Translations under genes and position numbers: made by a program | Notes under the pieces: model-generated | Seen by the model: only the letters and a program-made list of their open reading frames with translations | What the model was told of the DNA's origin: nothing | Databases searched by the model: none | Part shown: positions 25,797 to 35,059 of the stretch, in pieces | Layout of the letters: every line of letters starts with the position of its first letter | How positions within the stretch are numbered: the stretch's first letter is position 1 | NCBI RefSeq assembly: GCF_000189275.1 | Contig: NZ_AEVT01000083.1 | Coordinates: 53,658 to 117,657, forward strand | Direction of reading: 5' to 3' | Source: Vibrio sinaloensis DSM 21326 | Lineage (GTDB): Bacteria > Pseudomonadota > Gammaproteobacteria > Enterobacterales > Vibrionaceae | Length of the DNA: 64,000 nucleotides

Positions 25797-27272
25797 TTAG
25801 CTTTCTGCTTCAACCAACTCTGGCTGCTCGTCAGCACGAGCGGCAGCCAGCATTTTACGGATGATAACGGAACACACTAGAGCAATGGCAACCATAACAA
25901 CCGCGAGAACAGTAAGCAGTTGGAAGTAATCGCCATATACCGTTTGAACAATCTCTTGTGTGATCTCTTGGCCTTTTTCTAACGCAATAGACGTTGAGAA
26001 TACGGCACCAACAATACCAGATAGTGCCATGGCGACTGAGAACAGAGATACAGAGAAGCCTTCAATGTGCTTAGGTGCAACAGACAGAATAAATGCAACC
26101 ACTAAGCTGCCCACAATGACCTCGGCAAAAGCTTGGAAGAAGTGAATCGCTAGGAAAACTTCCGGGCGAATAACCACATCTTCACCGATGTTCATCACTG
26201 CCATGGTCAAGATACCAAACGCAATCGCGGTAAAGATAAACGCAAAACCAATCTTAGTCGCTGTTGAGAAGTTAATGCCTTTTTTCTCTAGTGAAGAGAA
26301 GGTCATCGCGATAACAGGGCCCGCAACGATACACCACAGTGGGTTCATCGCCATAGAAGCTTCTGGTGCGATAGGGATCAGGTTAAACAGGTCACCACGC
26401 ATGGTATTGATGGTTACCATGGTCATCGAAGTCATCATCTGACCGTAGTAAACAAAGAAGCACGTAGTCAGTACCGTCATGATTAAGATGGTACCCATTT
26501 TAAGAGCATCTGATTTACCCGATTTCACCATTAGGCTGATGAAGTACAAGATTGCCGCTGCACCAATTGCGTAAACGATGTTTTGGCCGATATCCATGTT
26601 TGAGAACATGAAAAATACCAGGCCAACCATGGCTGCAGAAAGGCCAAGGAATGCGATCCAATTTTTAGTGCTAACTGGCTGTTGGTCAATATCTGCACCG
26701 ACACCAACAAGTTGCTTGTTAAAAATGATAAGCACAGCAAAAGCGAAGGCCGCCATTACAGCAGATAGCGTGAAGCTACCATGGAAGCCAATAACCAGTA
26801 CGAACATTGGGAACAGGTACTGGCCAAGTAGTGCGCCAACATTGTTCACAGAGTAGTTTACTGGGTAGCCGTTTTCGAAGTCTTCTTCTGAGGCAAAGGT
26901 ACGTTTATAAAGACTTGGGTAAGAAGGAGACATCAAACCACGAGCGTAACTCGCAAGTGCAATACCGACGAGAGCCATGGGTACGTTAGTCGCTGAAGCG
27001 CCAAGAACCAACAAGGTGTAACCCGTTGCGAAGGTACCGTAGGCGATCGTCAAAGAACGATAGGCACCGAGGAACTTATCTGCTATAAAGCCACCCGCGA
27101 TTGCGAACAGTGGGCCAATAGAAGAAAAGGCACCGACAACCATCATGGTATCTGCTTCGTTATATCCCAGATCTTCTAAGAAAAAACGAGTCAGAATGAC
27201 CATCACGCCGTAGAATGATAAGCCAAACATAGCTTGGCAGAACATCATTGATTTGTTCAGTTTATTCCACAT
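25797..27272 (-). CDS. POT/PTR2 family proton-dependent oligopeptide transporter
   Basis: A 491-residue MFS protein with about fourteen helices that should import di- and tripeptides with protons. PTR2-type hallmarks: FYGVMVILTRFFLEDLGYNE at the start of helix 1, GGFIADKFLGAYRSLTIAYG (the loop with conserved Asp) and FLAIHFFQAFAEVIVGS (helix 10 Glu). The first helix lacks the full ExxERFxYYG motif (it reads GLSFYGVMV), so specificity or coupling may differ from DtpA. No companion gene on its strand; the divergent neighbour is a carboxypeptidase, which suits a peptide theme. Confidence 0.82.
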   Translation of the reverse strand: MWNKLNKSMMFCQAMFGLSFYGVMVILTRFFLEDLGYNEADTMMVVGAFSSIGPLFAIAGGFIADKFLGAYRSLTIAYGTFATGYTLLVLGASATNVPMALVGIALASYARGLMSPSYPSLYKRTFASEEDFENGYPVNYSVNNVGALLGQYLFPMFVLVIGFHGSFTLSAVMAAFAFAVLIIFNKQLVGVGADIDQQPVSTKNWIAFLGLSAAMVGLVFFMFSNMDIGQNIVYAIGAAAILYFISLMVKSGKSDALKMGTILIMTVLTTCFFVYYGQMMTSMTMVTINTMRGDLFNLIPIAPEASMAMNPLWCIVAGPVIAMTFSSLEKKGINFSTATKIGFAFIFTAIAFGILTMAVMNIGEDVVIRPEVFLAIHFFQAFAEVIVGSLVVAFILSVAPKHIEGFSVSLFSVAMALSGIVGAVFSTSIALEKGQEITQEIVQTVYGDYFQLLTVLAVVMVAIALVCSVIIRKMLAAARADEQPELVEAES

Positions 27273-27550
27273 AATAATCTCTTTTTATTGCTATAACACA
27301 GTGTTAACAACTATATATTTTAACATCTGTGGCATGTTATAAATTGAAACAATTATCGCAGAAAACACATTCTATGCACGATTTTTTCTCAACTTCGCAT
27401 AAATTTTTATAATGTGTTTGATCTAAAACGTTTGCGTGGAATAAAAGTGGATTAGATTATCGCCGCTTAGCCAGTGGAAAATGATTCTTAGTCAGCTATC
27501 TTTGTGTTAGCCTGCGTGTCACTAGTCCAACTGAAAAAGGACGTAACTCT

Positions 27551-28675
27551 ATGAAGATCTTCAGTAACTTCGATAGTGGTAGCATTGAGGTCATCAATGC
27601 AGAGAATAAGGACGATATTCAACTTAAAATTCCTAATGATAATCAATCGGAATTTTACCAATGGTTTCATTTCCGCCTGGAAACTCAGCCTGAGCAACAA
27701 CACACAATCAATATTCTTGACCTAAAAGGCTCGGCTTATCCTGAAGGTTGGACTGGCTACGACGTGGTTGCTTCTTACGATCGTGAAGAGTGGTTCCGCA
27801 TTCCTGCTCAGTTTGATGGCGATACATTAAGCTTCTCTTTTTATCCAGAGCGTGGCTCGGTCTATTTCGCCTACTTTGCGCCTTACAGTTATGATCGACA
27901 CCTTGATCTGCTGCACATGGCACAAAATGCCCATCACTGTCAGCTAGAAACTTTAGGTCACACCCTTGATGGCAATGACATGAGTCTGTTGACCTTCGGT
28001 GAGCCGGAAGAGGGCAAAAAGAAAATATGGCTGATTGCCCGCCAACACCCTGGCGAGACTATGGCAGAGTGGTTTATGGAAGGGGTTGTTCAACGTTTAC
28101 TTGATGAAGATGACGTGACTGCGCGCGCGCTACTTGAGAAAGCCGTGTTGTATGTGGTGCCTAACATGAATCCAGATGGTGCAATTCGAGGGCACCTGCG
28201 CTGTAATGCGATTGGCGTGAACTTAAACCGAGAGTGGCAAACCCCAACCATGGAGCGCAGCCCAGAAGTTTTCCTTGTGCGCGAGCGTATGCTAGCAACA
28301 GGTGTTGATATGTTCTTGGACATTCACGGTGATGAGGCAATTCCATACAACTTTGTTGCAGGCTCTGAAGGCATTCCGTCTTACGACGAGCGTTTGGCTA
28401 GTCTGGAGAATGCATTTAAGCAGGCACTGCATACGGTGACTCCTGAGTTCCAAGATCAACATGGTTACGACAAAGATGAGCCGGGTAAGGCAAACCTGAC
28501 GGTTGGCTCAAATTGGGTAGGCGAGCAGTTTAAGTGTTTGGCTTATACTGTAGAGATGCCATTTAAAGATAACAACGAGTACCCCGATCCACTGTATGGT
28601 TGGTCACCGGAGCGTAGCATTAAGTTTGGTCATGACATGTTGGCCGCGACATTTGCGATGGTCGAAAAGATCTAG
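27551..28675 (+). CDS. M14 family zinc carboxypeptidase (cytosolic carboxypeptidase-like)
   Basis: A 374-residue metallopeptidase of the M14 branch related to eukaryotic cytosolic carboxypeptidases. An N-terminal beta domain (residues 1-120, with YQWFHFRLE and VYFAYFAPYSYDRH) precedes the catalytic domain. Zinc ligands are in RQHPGETMAEW (HxxE) and in LDIHGDEAIPYNF; the catalytic Glu is in YTVEMPF. No signal peptide. Substrate unknown; relatives trim C-terminal glutamates or act on peptides. A terminator follows the stop. Confidence 0.88.
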   Translation: MKIFSNFDSGSIEVINAENKDDIQLKIPNDNQSEFYQWFHFRLETQPEQQHTINILDLKGSAYPEGWTGYDVVASYDREEWFRIPAQFDGDTLSFSFYPERGSVYFAYFAPYSYDRHLDLLHMAQNAHHCQLETLGHTLDGNDMSLLTFGEPEEGKKKIWLIARQHPGETMAEWFMEGVVQRLLDEDDVTARALLEKAVLYVVPNMNPDGAIRGHLRCNAIGVNLNREWQTPTMERSPEVFLVRERMLATGVDMFLDIHGDEAIPYNFVAGSEGIPSYDERLASLENAFKQALHTVTPEFQDQHGYDKDEPGKANLTVGSNWVGEQFKCLAYTVEMPFKDNNEYPDPLYGWSPERSIKFGHDMLAATFAMVEKI

Positions 28676-28700
28676 TAAGCTTTGTATCAATAAATATGTA

Positions 28701-28726
28701 AAAGGCGCGGAGTTTTCCGCGCCTTT
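28701..28726 (+). terminator. Terminator after the M14 peptidase gene
   Basis: AAAGGCGCGGA (28701-28711) and TCCGCGCCTTT (28716-28726) form an 11-bp stem followed by TGCG; the T-run sits inside the 3' arm. Confidence 0.75.
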
Positions 28727-28825
28727 TGCGTTAGTAAAGCTTACGCTCTGCGTAACAAATGCTCGCTGTGCGTCTGTCGCTTGGCGGGATACATTTTCTT
28801 CAGCGACAAAATGAAGGAAATGAAC

Positions 28826-30229
28826 ATGTCATCTCATCTATCTTATTGGTTCAAGCAAGCGTTAGAAATGGAATCCCCGCTCGACACTCAAACTCTCGCA
28901 ACAGATATTTCAGCGGATGTCGCGATCGTGGGTGGCGGTTACACCGGTCTTTGGACCGCAATTATGCTTAAACAACAGCAACCGCATCTCGATATCGTTG
29001 TGATAGATAAAGGGTTATGTGGCAGTGGAGCATCTGGGGCTAACGGTGGTTGCATGCTGACTTGGTCGACCAAGTACCCCACGTTAAAGCGCCTATTCGG
29101 TGAGGAGCAAGCAAAATGGTTAGTGGAAGAGTCTGAGCAGGCGGTGTACGACATTGAGCAATTCTGCTTTGAGCACAATATTGATGCGCAGCTTTACCGC
29201 AGTGGGACCTTCTATACGGCCACTAACTCGGCGCAGCAGGGGCAGATGCAACCGATCGTCGAACAACTGGAACAGCTTGCCTGTAACAGTTGGACAAGTT
29301 GTTCAAAGCCAGAGTTGACGGCCTCTACCGGTTCGAACCAGCATATTGAAGGCCACTATTCACCTGCGGCAGGCAGCGTCCAACCTGCGCTATTGGTTCG
29401 AGGTTTGCGTCGTGTGGCAATTCAGCTAGGTATCAAGGTATATGAAAATACCGCGATGGAGAGGCTCGAATTTGGCTCTCCCGCTGTCGTTAATACGCCA
29501 CATGGGAGCATCTATGCAGGTAAAGTCGTGTTAGGTTTGAACGCTTGGATGATCGAACATTTTAAGCCGTTTAAGCGCAGCATTGTGGTTGTCTCATCCG
29601 ACATGGTGATAACCGATCCAATCAAAAAGCAACTCGAGCAAAGTGGCTTAAAACAGGGCGCGTCAGTCGTCGATTCAAGAATATTCGTCCATTATTATCG
29701 AGATACCAAAGACGGGCGCCTCATGCTTGGTAAAGGCGGCAATCAGTTCTCATTCGCCAATCGTGTTGACCCTATGTTTAATAAACAAAGTCAGTATGCT
29801 GATTTAATTTCGCGCTCGTTTAGCCACTTGTTTCCAGAGCTGGGCCAATCTGAATTTGCATACAGTTGGACAGGAGGCTCAGATCGCTCAGTGACAGGTT
29901 TGCCTTTCTTTGGTCATTTAGATGGACAGGAAAACATCGTTTATGGCTTTGGTTATTCTGGTAATGGTGTGACTCAAACTCGGATCGGAGCTAAGATTCT
30001 TACTTCTTTGGTGTTGGAGCGACAAGATGCTTGGTCACAATGTGGTTTAGCAAAAGGACCACTAGGGTATTTCCCACCAGAGCCAATACGTTGGTTAGGC
30101 GCGATGATGGTGAGAAATGCGGTAAGGAGAAAAGAAGACGCTGAAGATCGGGAAGAGACACCTAGGCCGTGGGATAAATGGCTGGCAAAGTTTGCTGGCG
30201 CTGCAGGCAAAGCGGATAAGGTTGAATAA
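28826..30229 (+). CDS. FAD-dependent amine/amino-acid oxidoreductase (DAO family)
   Basis: A 467-residue flavoprotein resembling PuuB-like oxidases. The FAD Rossmann motif is VAIVGGGYTGLWTAIMLKQQ near residue 35, followed by GSGASGANGGCMLTW, and the C-terminal FAD-binding VYGFGYSGNGVTQTRIG near 390. It may oxidise an amino acid or polyamine derivative; the substrate is open. The ATG at 28826 has AAGGA 8 bases upstream and starts before the helical SSHLSYWFKQAL; upstream in-frame starts at 28781 and 28811 lack this. The LysR gene behind it could be its regulator. Confidence 0.85.
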   Translation: MSSHLSYWFKQALEMESPLDTQTLATDISADVAIVGGGYTGLWTAIMLKQQQPHLDIVVIDKGLCGSGASGANGGCMLTWSTKYPTLKRLFGEEQAKWLVEESEQAVYDIEQFCFEHNIDAQLYRSGTFYTATNSAQQGQMQPIVEQLEQLACNSWTSCSKPELTASTGSNQHIEGHYSPAAGSVQPALLVRGLRRVAIQLGIKVYENTAMERLEFGSPAVVNTPHGSIYAGKVVLGLNAWMIEHFKPFKRSIVVVSSDMVITDPIKKQLEQSGLKQGASVVDSRIFVHYYRDTKDGRLMLGKGGNQFSFANRVDPMFNKQSQYADLISRSFSHLFPELGQSEFAYSWTGGSDRSVTGLPFFGHLDGQENIVYGFGYSGNGVTQTRIGAKILTSLVLERQDAWSQCGLAKGPLGYFPPEPIRWLGAMMVRNAVRRKEDAEDREETPRPWDKWLAKFAGAAGKADKVE

Positions 30230-30329
30230 CACCAATCAAAGCCTGAGCCCAGAGTTGTCCTTATGGCCATAATGTTGGTGTCATATTTTGTTGGCAGGAT
30301 GAGCGTTTGTTTTATTAAAGCGCTCATCT

Positions 30330-31232
30330 ATGTCTTACAATACGCACGCTCAACATTCACACCGTTTTTTACCGCCATTGAATGCTTTGAAGGCGTTCGA
30401 ATCTGCCGCTAGGTTGAAAAGCCTCACCAAAGCGGCGCAAGAGCTAAACGTCACTCGCGCGGCTGTGAGTCAGCAAGTTAAGTTACTTGAACAGTACCTA
30501 GAGGCAACGCTGTTCGAACGAAGCGGTTCACAACTGACACTCACCGATGACGCACAGTATTATTTGCCACTCCTAACTCAAATGTTCGACTCACTTTCGG
30601 TTGGCACAGAGCAACTGTTTGAGCGGAAAAGGCGTAACTTGCTCACGCTCAATATTGCTCAGAGTTTTTGTCATCAATGGCTAATACCTAGGCTTGCTGA
30701 ATTTCAACGCCTCCACCCAGATTTAGAGCTCAAGATCGCCACGACATCCAATCCTTATCCAAATACCAGCCAAACAGCGGATATTGAAATCATCAACGGT
30801 GTGCTGCCAAAAGGCAGTCAATATGCTGAGCGACTTACCAGTGAACATTGGGTTCTCGCAGCCTCTCCGAGCTACATCAAGCAGCACGGCGTAGCGAAAG
30901 TTTCTGATATCGCAAAGGCAGAAAAGCTCTCTACTACCGGGTATAGAGAAAACTGGAACTACTGGTTCAATCGAATCGGCTACTGCCAAGACTGGGTTAA
31001 GCCAACGCTCAATTTTGACCATTCTTTGCTTGCAGTCGAAGCCGCAGTATGTGGGTTGGGGATTTTAATGGTCAAAGATGTATTGATAGAAAATCAATTA
31101 AAGCAGGGAGAGTTGCAGATCGTTGGAGAATGGAAAATCCCCTGCGAGACGAGCCACTACACACTGTGCCATAACCCATCGAACCCGATGGCTATCCAGT
31201 TTTTTGATTGGTTAAAGCACAGTGTCGACTAG
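30330..31232 (+). CDS. LysR family regulator (GcvA-like)
   Basis: A 300-residue LysR protein of the GcvA type. The helix-turn-helix is in LKAFESAARLKSLTKAAQEL with RAAVSQQVKLLEQYL (residues 20-65), and the effector domain starts near residue 95 (RNLLTLNIAQSFCHQWLIPR). It lies 100 bases after the FAD oxidoreductase gene and is convergent with sdaA, 10 bases apart. Both neighbours are amino-acid catabolic genes; the target is unknown. Confidence 0.87.
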   Translation: MSYNTHAQHSHRFLPPLNALKAFESAARLKSLTKAAQELNVTRAAVSQQVKLLEQYLEATLFERSGSQLTLTDDAQYYLPLLTQMFDSLSVGTEQLFERKRRNLLTLNIAQSFCHQWLIPRLAEFQRLHPDLELKIATTSNPYPNTSQTADIEIINGVLPKGSQYAERLTSEHWVLAASPSYIKQHGVAKVSDIAKAEKLSTTGYRENWNYWFNRIGYCQDWVKPTLNFDHSLLAVEAAVCGLGILMVKDVLIENQLKQGELQIVGEWKIPCETSHYTLCHNPSNPMAIQFFDWLKHSVD

Positions 31233-31242
31233 CTGAGTTTGA

Positions 31243-32613
31243 CTATTCGCAAGGTGGCGCCATATGAATTACGGCGAGTCCGCCTAAAGAGGTCTCGCGA
31301 TACTTTCGATTCATATCTTTACCAGTTTGGTACATAGTAGCAATCACTTTATCAAGAGAAATTAGACACTTACTGGTGCGTTTTAGTGCCATTCTCGAAG
31401 CATTAATCGCTTTCATTGCTCCCATTGCGTTTCGTTCAATACAAGGAACTTGGACCAAACCGCCGATTGGGTCGCAAGTCATGCCCAATGAATGCTCCAT
31501 TGCGATCTCTGCAGCGATACAGATCTGCTCATTGCTTCCTCCACGCAGTGCTGTCAGTCCAGCAGCAGCCATGGAAGAAGAAACACCGACTTCACCCTGA
31601 CAGCCTACTTCGGCGCCCGAAATGGATGCATTCGTTTTGTACAAAATGCCAATCACACCCGCAACGGCGATAAAGTCTTTGATCTGCTTGAGGTCGAGCT
31701 CTTTAATGAATCTGTGGTAGTACATGAGCACGGCAGGGATCACGCCAGCTGCACCATTGGTTGGCGAAGTAACCACTTGGCCGCCTGCAGCATTTTCCTC
31801 ACTGACGGCAAAAGCAAATAAGTTTATCCAATCCATTACTTCCATTGGATCGGTCTCGATTGCCGCATTCGCTTCGAGTTTTTTCAGCAGGTTTGGTGCT
31901 CGACGAGTAACATTCAAACCGCCTTCTAAGATACCTTCTGTTTCAAAGCCGCGCTGCATACATAAAGACATGACCTTCCAAATTTGCTCGGCTTTACGAT
32001 CAATCTCGTCGGCGCTCCAGAAGCTCAGTTCATTTTGCAGGATCATACCACCGAGGCTGAAACCGTTTTGTTCCGCTTGCGCTAACATTTCATCGGCGCT
32101 GGTAAATGGGAAGGGAACATCGACCGGCTTGTCATTGCTGCCATTTTGTAACTCATCCGCGGTAGCAATAAACCCACCACCGATAGAATAGTACGTTTCC
32201 GTCGCGAGCTGCTCACCTTTGGCATTAAACGCGGTTATTGACATACCATTTTCATGCAAGGGCAAGTTATCACTATGGAAGAGGATATCGTCGTCATAAC
32301 TAAATGTAATTGGCTGTTGCGCGCCAAGATTCAATACACCATTGCCTACGGCCTCATGCAGAGCCTCTTTGGCACTGGTCATTTTAATCGTATCCGGTTT
32401 ATTACCCAGTAAGCCAAGAACGACGGCGCGGTCAGTATGGTGGCCTTTACCCGTTAAAGAGAGTGAACCGAACAGATCGACTTGAACTCTGTGCGTCTTG
32501 CTTATGTCAGACGCAAGTAACTGAGTAAAATGGTATCCTGCGAGCATAGGACCGTTGGTGTGGGAGCTGGAAGGACCAACTCCAACTTTGAAAATATCAA
32601 ATATCGACAGCAT
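31243..32613 (-). CDS. sdaA: L-serine ammonia-lyase SdaA (iron-sulfur type)
   Basis: Single-chain L-serine dehydratase, which deaminates serine to pyruvate, 456 residues, cytosolic. The N-terminal beta domain contains SIFDIFKVGVGPSSSHTNGP, and the catalytic alpha domain contains TSPTNGAAGVIPAVLMYY, SGAEVGCQGEVGVSSSMAAA and TCDPIGGLVQVPCIERNAMG; cysteines in these last two stretches and near the C-terminus hold the 4Fe-4S cluster. The ATG at 32613 has CAGGAAAC upstream; an in-frame ATG at 32646 has not. It is convergent with the LysR gene. Confidence 0.95.
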   Translation of the reverse strand: MLSIFDIFKVGVGPSSSHTNGPMLAGYHFTQLLASDISKTHRVQVDLFGSLSLTGKGHHTDRAVVLGLLGNKPDTIKMTSAKEALHEAVGNGVLNLGAQQPITFSYDDDILFHSDNLPLHENGMSITAFNAKGEQLATETYYSIGGGFIATADELQNGSNDKPVDVPFPFTSADEMLAQAEQNGFSLGGMILQNELSFWSADEIDRKAEQIWKVMSLCMQRGFETEGILEGGLNVTRRAPNLLKKLEANAAIETDPMEVMDWINLFAFAVSEENAAGGQVVTSPTNGAAGVIPAVLMYYHRFIKELDLKQIKDFIAVAGVIGILYKTNASISGAEVGCQGEVGVSSSMAAAGLTALRGGSNEQICIAAEIAMEHSLGMTCDPIGGLVQVPCIERNAMGAMKAINASRMALKRTSKCLISLDKVIATMYQTGKDMNRKYRETSLGGLAVIHMAPPCE

Positions 32614-32754
32614 AAACTTGTTTCCTGTATCTTTCAGTGCTGACAAGGCCTGTTGGTCAGGCTCTCTTAATAATAGTTAACATACTGTTAACCTGGCTTA
32701 AACTACCGACAAAATTTCCTTTTGTACAGATATCATTCAAATAGAGGTAAATAA

Positions 32755-33606
32755 GTGAGAAGTGGTCAAACAGAGAGTATTCGCGATGTGATCATTGTCC
32801 TTGGTAAAAGATTGGTGTGTGATGAGTTGACTGCTGAAGGTCGCTCACGAGTCTCAGCGCTTCCAGCGCACCTCAGCCAATTCAACATTGAGTCGACTGT
32901 TTTAGTGTTTTGTGGCGGGGTGACGGGCGATCAGACACAATCGGAAGCGAAGCGAATGCTTGAATATTTTACCGCCATTGCGCCGGAGTGGTTAAATCGG
33001 CCTGCAATGATTCTGCTTGAAAATACCTCGACCAATACGATGGAAAATTTTACTAACGTCGCCAACATTTTGCTGGAAAAGGGAATTCGCGGTCCTGTAA
33101 ATATCTCGTTTGTCAGCAACGACTATCATTTAGAGCGTCTGTTTCAGATTCAGTCTTTGTTGGATGAGCAGGGCTTGTTGAAAGGTTTTCAGCAGCAATG
33201 CCACCAAGCAGGCTTAGAGGTGAACATCAGTGACAACCAACGGCAGCATCGCTTGGTTCCATACCCGCATCAAAACCGAGCAGGAGAGTGTTTTTTGGCG
33301 CTTGATGAGCTCACTGTTTATCGAGTGTTTTTACAAGGGGTGTCACTTGGGGTATTTGAGCGTCCGCTAGAGGAAGTGTACCTTGAGCCTTACCAGATTG
33401 CTAAGCGAGCGCTGGAACGCTTAATGAGTTGGGTTGTCGAGCCGCAAGTGAGAGAAGAAGTCGCTCACCTCGACCAACTTGTGACTCGGATGCACAGTGG
33501 TACAGATAGGGATGTGGTGAACGAGTGTTTACCGAAATTTCACACTAAGCTGACTGCTTTAAACCGTCAATTAGACCCAGAAAGCAGCCAGCAGTCATGT
33601 GATTAG
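32755..33606 (+). CDS. YdcF/DUF218-like protein
   Basis: A 283-residue cytosolic-looking protein with the DUF218 fold: DVIIVLGKRLVCDELTAEGR at residues 10-29, FCGGVTGDQTQSEAKRMLEY, LENTSTNTMENFTNVANIL and FVSNDYHLERLF. This pattern (G-K/G-G at the N-terminus, S-x-N-T-x-E-N, S-N-x-Y-H) matches YdcF, which binds S-adenosylmethionine; its reaction is unknown. The start is a GTG with AGAGG upstream. Its last four bases overlap the convergent lipoprotein gene. Confidence 0.78.
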   Translation: MRSGQTESIRDVIIVLGKRLVCDELTAEGRSRVSALPAHLSQFNIESTVLVFCGGVTGDQTQSEAKRMLEYFTAIAPEWLNRPAMILLENTSTNTMENFTNVANILLEKGIRGPVNISFVSNDYHLERLFQIQSLLDEQGLLKGFQQQCHQAGLEVNISDNQRQHRLVPYPHQNRAGECFLALDELTVYRVFLQGVSLGVFERPLEEVYLEPYQIAKRALERLMSWVVEPQVREEVAHLDQLVTRMHSGTDRDVVNECLPKFHTKLTALNRQLDPESSQQSCD

Positions 33607-33863
33607 GAGTTGCTGTCTGACTGAGAGTGATTGCGATAATACTCCCACTGTTCGATGCGATTTCCGTCTGAGAGTACGCAGTAGGTAACGCGTTGATTGT
33701 TTTCGCTCACTGTGTCTAACTCACCGCCTTTCTGAACACAGTAGACCGCAGCAGGGTTAGCCAATGAGGTGTACTCTTTCACTTCATACTCGTCTGGCTC
33801 ACTTACACATCCAGCCAGAACCAAGGTACCAACTATAGCGAACAATAGATGGGTCTTTTTCAT
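33603..33863 (-). CDS. DUF333 family lipoprotein
   Basis: An 86-residue small lipoprotein: the signal peptide with lipobox TLVLAGCVSEPD puts the lipid on C19. The mature domain has ANPAAVYCVQKGGELDTVS and RVTYCVLSDGNRIEQWEYYR, the standard DUF333 pattern (NPAxxYCxxxGG ... CxLxdG...eWxy), with two conserved cysteines. Such proteins sit at the outer membrane and have no clear function; some are called haemolysin inhibitor-like. AAGTAAG lies upstream of the ATG. Confidence 0.85.
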   Translation of the reverse strand: MKKTHLLFAIVGTLVLAGCVSEPDEYEVKEYTSLANPAAVYCVQKGGELDTVSENNQRVTYCVLSDGNRIEQWEYYRNHSQSDSNS

Positions 33864-34070
33864 CTTACTTTCTCCAGTAGCTCAACAATACGCATATGAG
33901 TATAGGATAAGCGATTAAAAACATTGTCTTAAGTTTGTTAAAAGTAGGGGGGAGTCTAGAATAATAAGAGGTTGGTCATACTAACTCGCGGTTTTATTGT
34001 TGTAACATAAAGGCCACTTATAATAAGGTATCTTATACTATTAAATTCGCATAAGCATAGGACGTGCAAG

Positions 34071-35003
34071 ATGTCAGAGCAGAAATTTCGCCTAGTCACT
34101 CGCAGTGACTTTGATGGTCTAGTTTGCGCTGTTTTACTCAAACAAATGAACCTCATTGACGATATCAAATTCGTTCACCCGAAAGACATGCAGGATGGAG
34201 TAATTGAAATTACCTCCCGCGATATTGTCACTAATCTACCGTATGTTGCTAATGCCCACCTCGTTTTCGATCACCACTTATCAGAAACAATTCGCAACGA
34301 AGGTAACCCTGAAAATCACATTATCGACCCTAATGCACCATCGGCAGCGCGTGTTGTCTGGGAGCATTACGGTGGTGAGAATACCTTTCCAAGCGCGTGG
34401 CTAGATATGATGGAAGCGGTTGATAAAGGGGATTCTGCCCAGTTCAATCGTGACGAAGTGTTAGATGCATCGGGCTGGAACTTGCTGAACTTCCTGATGG
34501 ATGCGCGCACTGGTTTAGGGCGTTTTCGTAACTTCCGCATCTCCAACTACAATCTAATGATGGATTTGATTGAGTACTGTAAGAACCACTCAATTGAAGA
34601 GATTTTACAGTTAGAAGACGTAAAAGAGCGTATTGATCTATATCGAGAGCACGAAGTGCTATTTAAAGATCAAATTCAGCGTTGTGCTACGGTTCATGAC
34701 AACTTGGTTCTCCTCGATTTAACGGATGAAGAAACCATTTACGCGGGTAACCGTTTTATCATTTACGCCTTATTCCCACAGTGTAATATCTCAATTCATA
34801 AGATGTGGGGATTCCAGAAGCAAAACACCGTTTTTGCAACGGGCAAATCGATTTTTGATCGAGGCTCAAAAACTAATGTTGGTGAGTTGATGCTGAAATA
34901 TGGTGGTGGCGGTCATAAAGCCGCGGGGACTTGCCAAATCGATAACGACAAAGCCGACCAAGTTCAGCAAGAGTTGATAGACGTTATTACCGCTGACGGT
35001 TAG
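34071..35003 (+). CDS. DHH family phosphoesterase (annotated as exopolyphosphatase in related species)
   Basis: A 310-residue protein with DHH motifs: VTRSDFDGLVCAVLLKQ (motif I), FVHPKDMQDG, LVFDHHLSE (the DHH itself), and the C-terminal DHHA1-like KYGGGGHKAAGTCQI. The Mn-dependent DHH fold cleaves phosphoester or phosphoanhydride bonds in pyrophosphate, cyclic dinucleotides or nanoRNA. Which one applies here is not visible; the name exopolyphosphatase is only tradition. Cytosolic, monocistronic, terminator directly behind. Confidence 0.82.
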   Translation: MSEQKFRLVTRSDFDGLVCAVLLKQMNLIDDIKFVHPKDMQDGVIEITSRDIVTNLPYVANAHLVFDHHLSETIRNEGNPENHIIDPNAPSAARVVWEHYGGENTFPSAWLDMMEAVDKGDSAQFNRDEVLDASGWNLLNFLMDARTGLGRFRNFRISNYNLMMDLIEYCKNHSIEEILQLEDVKERIDLYREHEVLFKDQIQRCATVHDNLVLLDLTDEETIYAGNRFIIYALFPQCNISIHKMWGFQKQNTVFATGKSIFDRGSKTNVGELMLKYGGGGHKAAGTCQIDNDKADQVQQELIDVITADG

Positions 35004-35019
35004 TGACACCAAGAATAAA

Positions 35020-35044
35020 AAAAGGCGCTTTGAAAGCGCCTTTT
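35020..35044. terminator. Bidirectional terminator between the DHH and alpha-glucosidase genes
   Basis: AAAAGGCGCTT (35020-35030) and AAGCGCCTTTT (35034-35044) around TGA, between convergent genes. Confidence 0.85.
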
Positions 35045-35059
35045 GTTTTGCAAGGTAAG

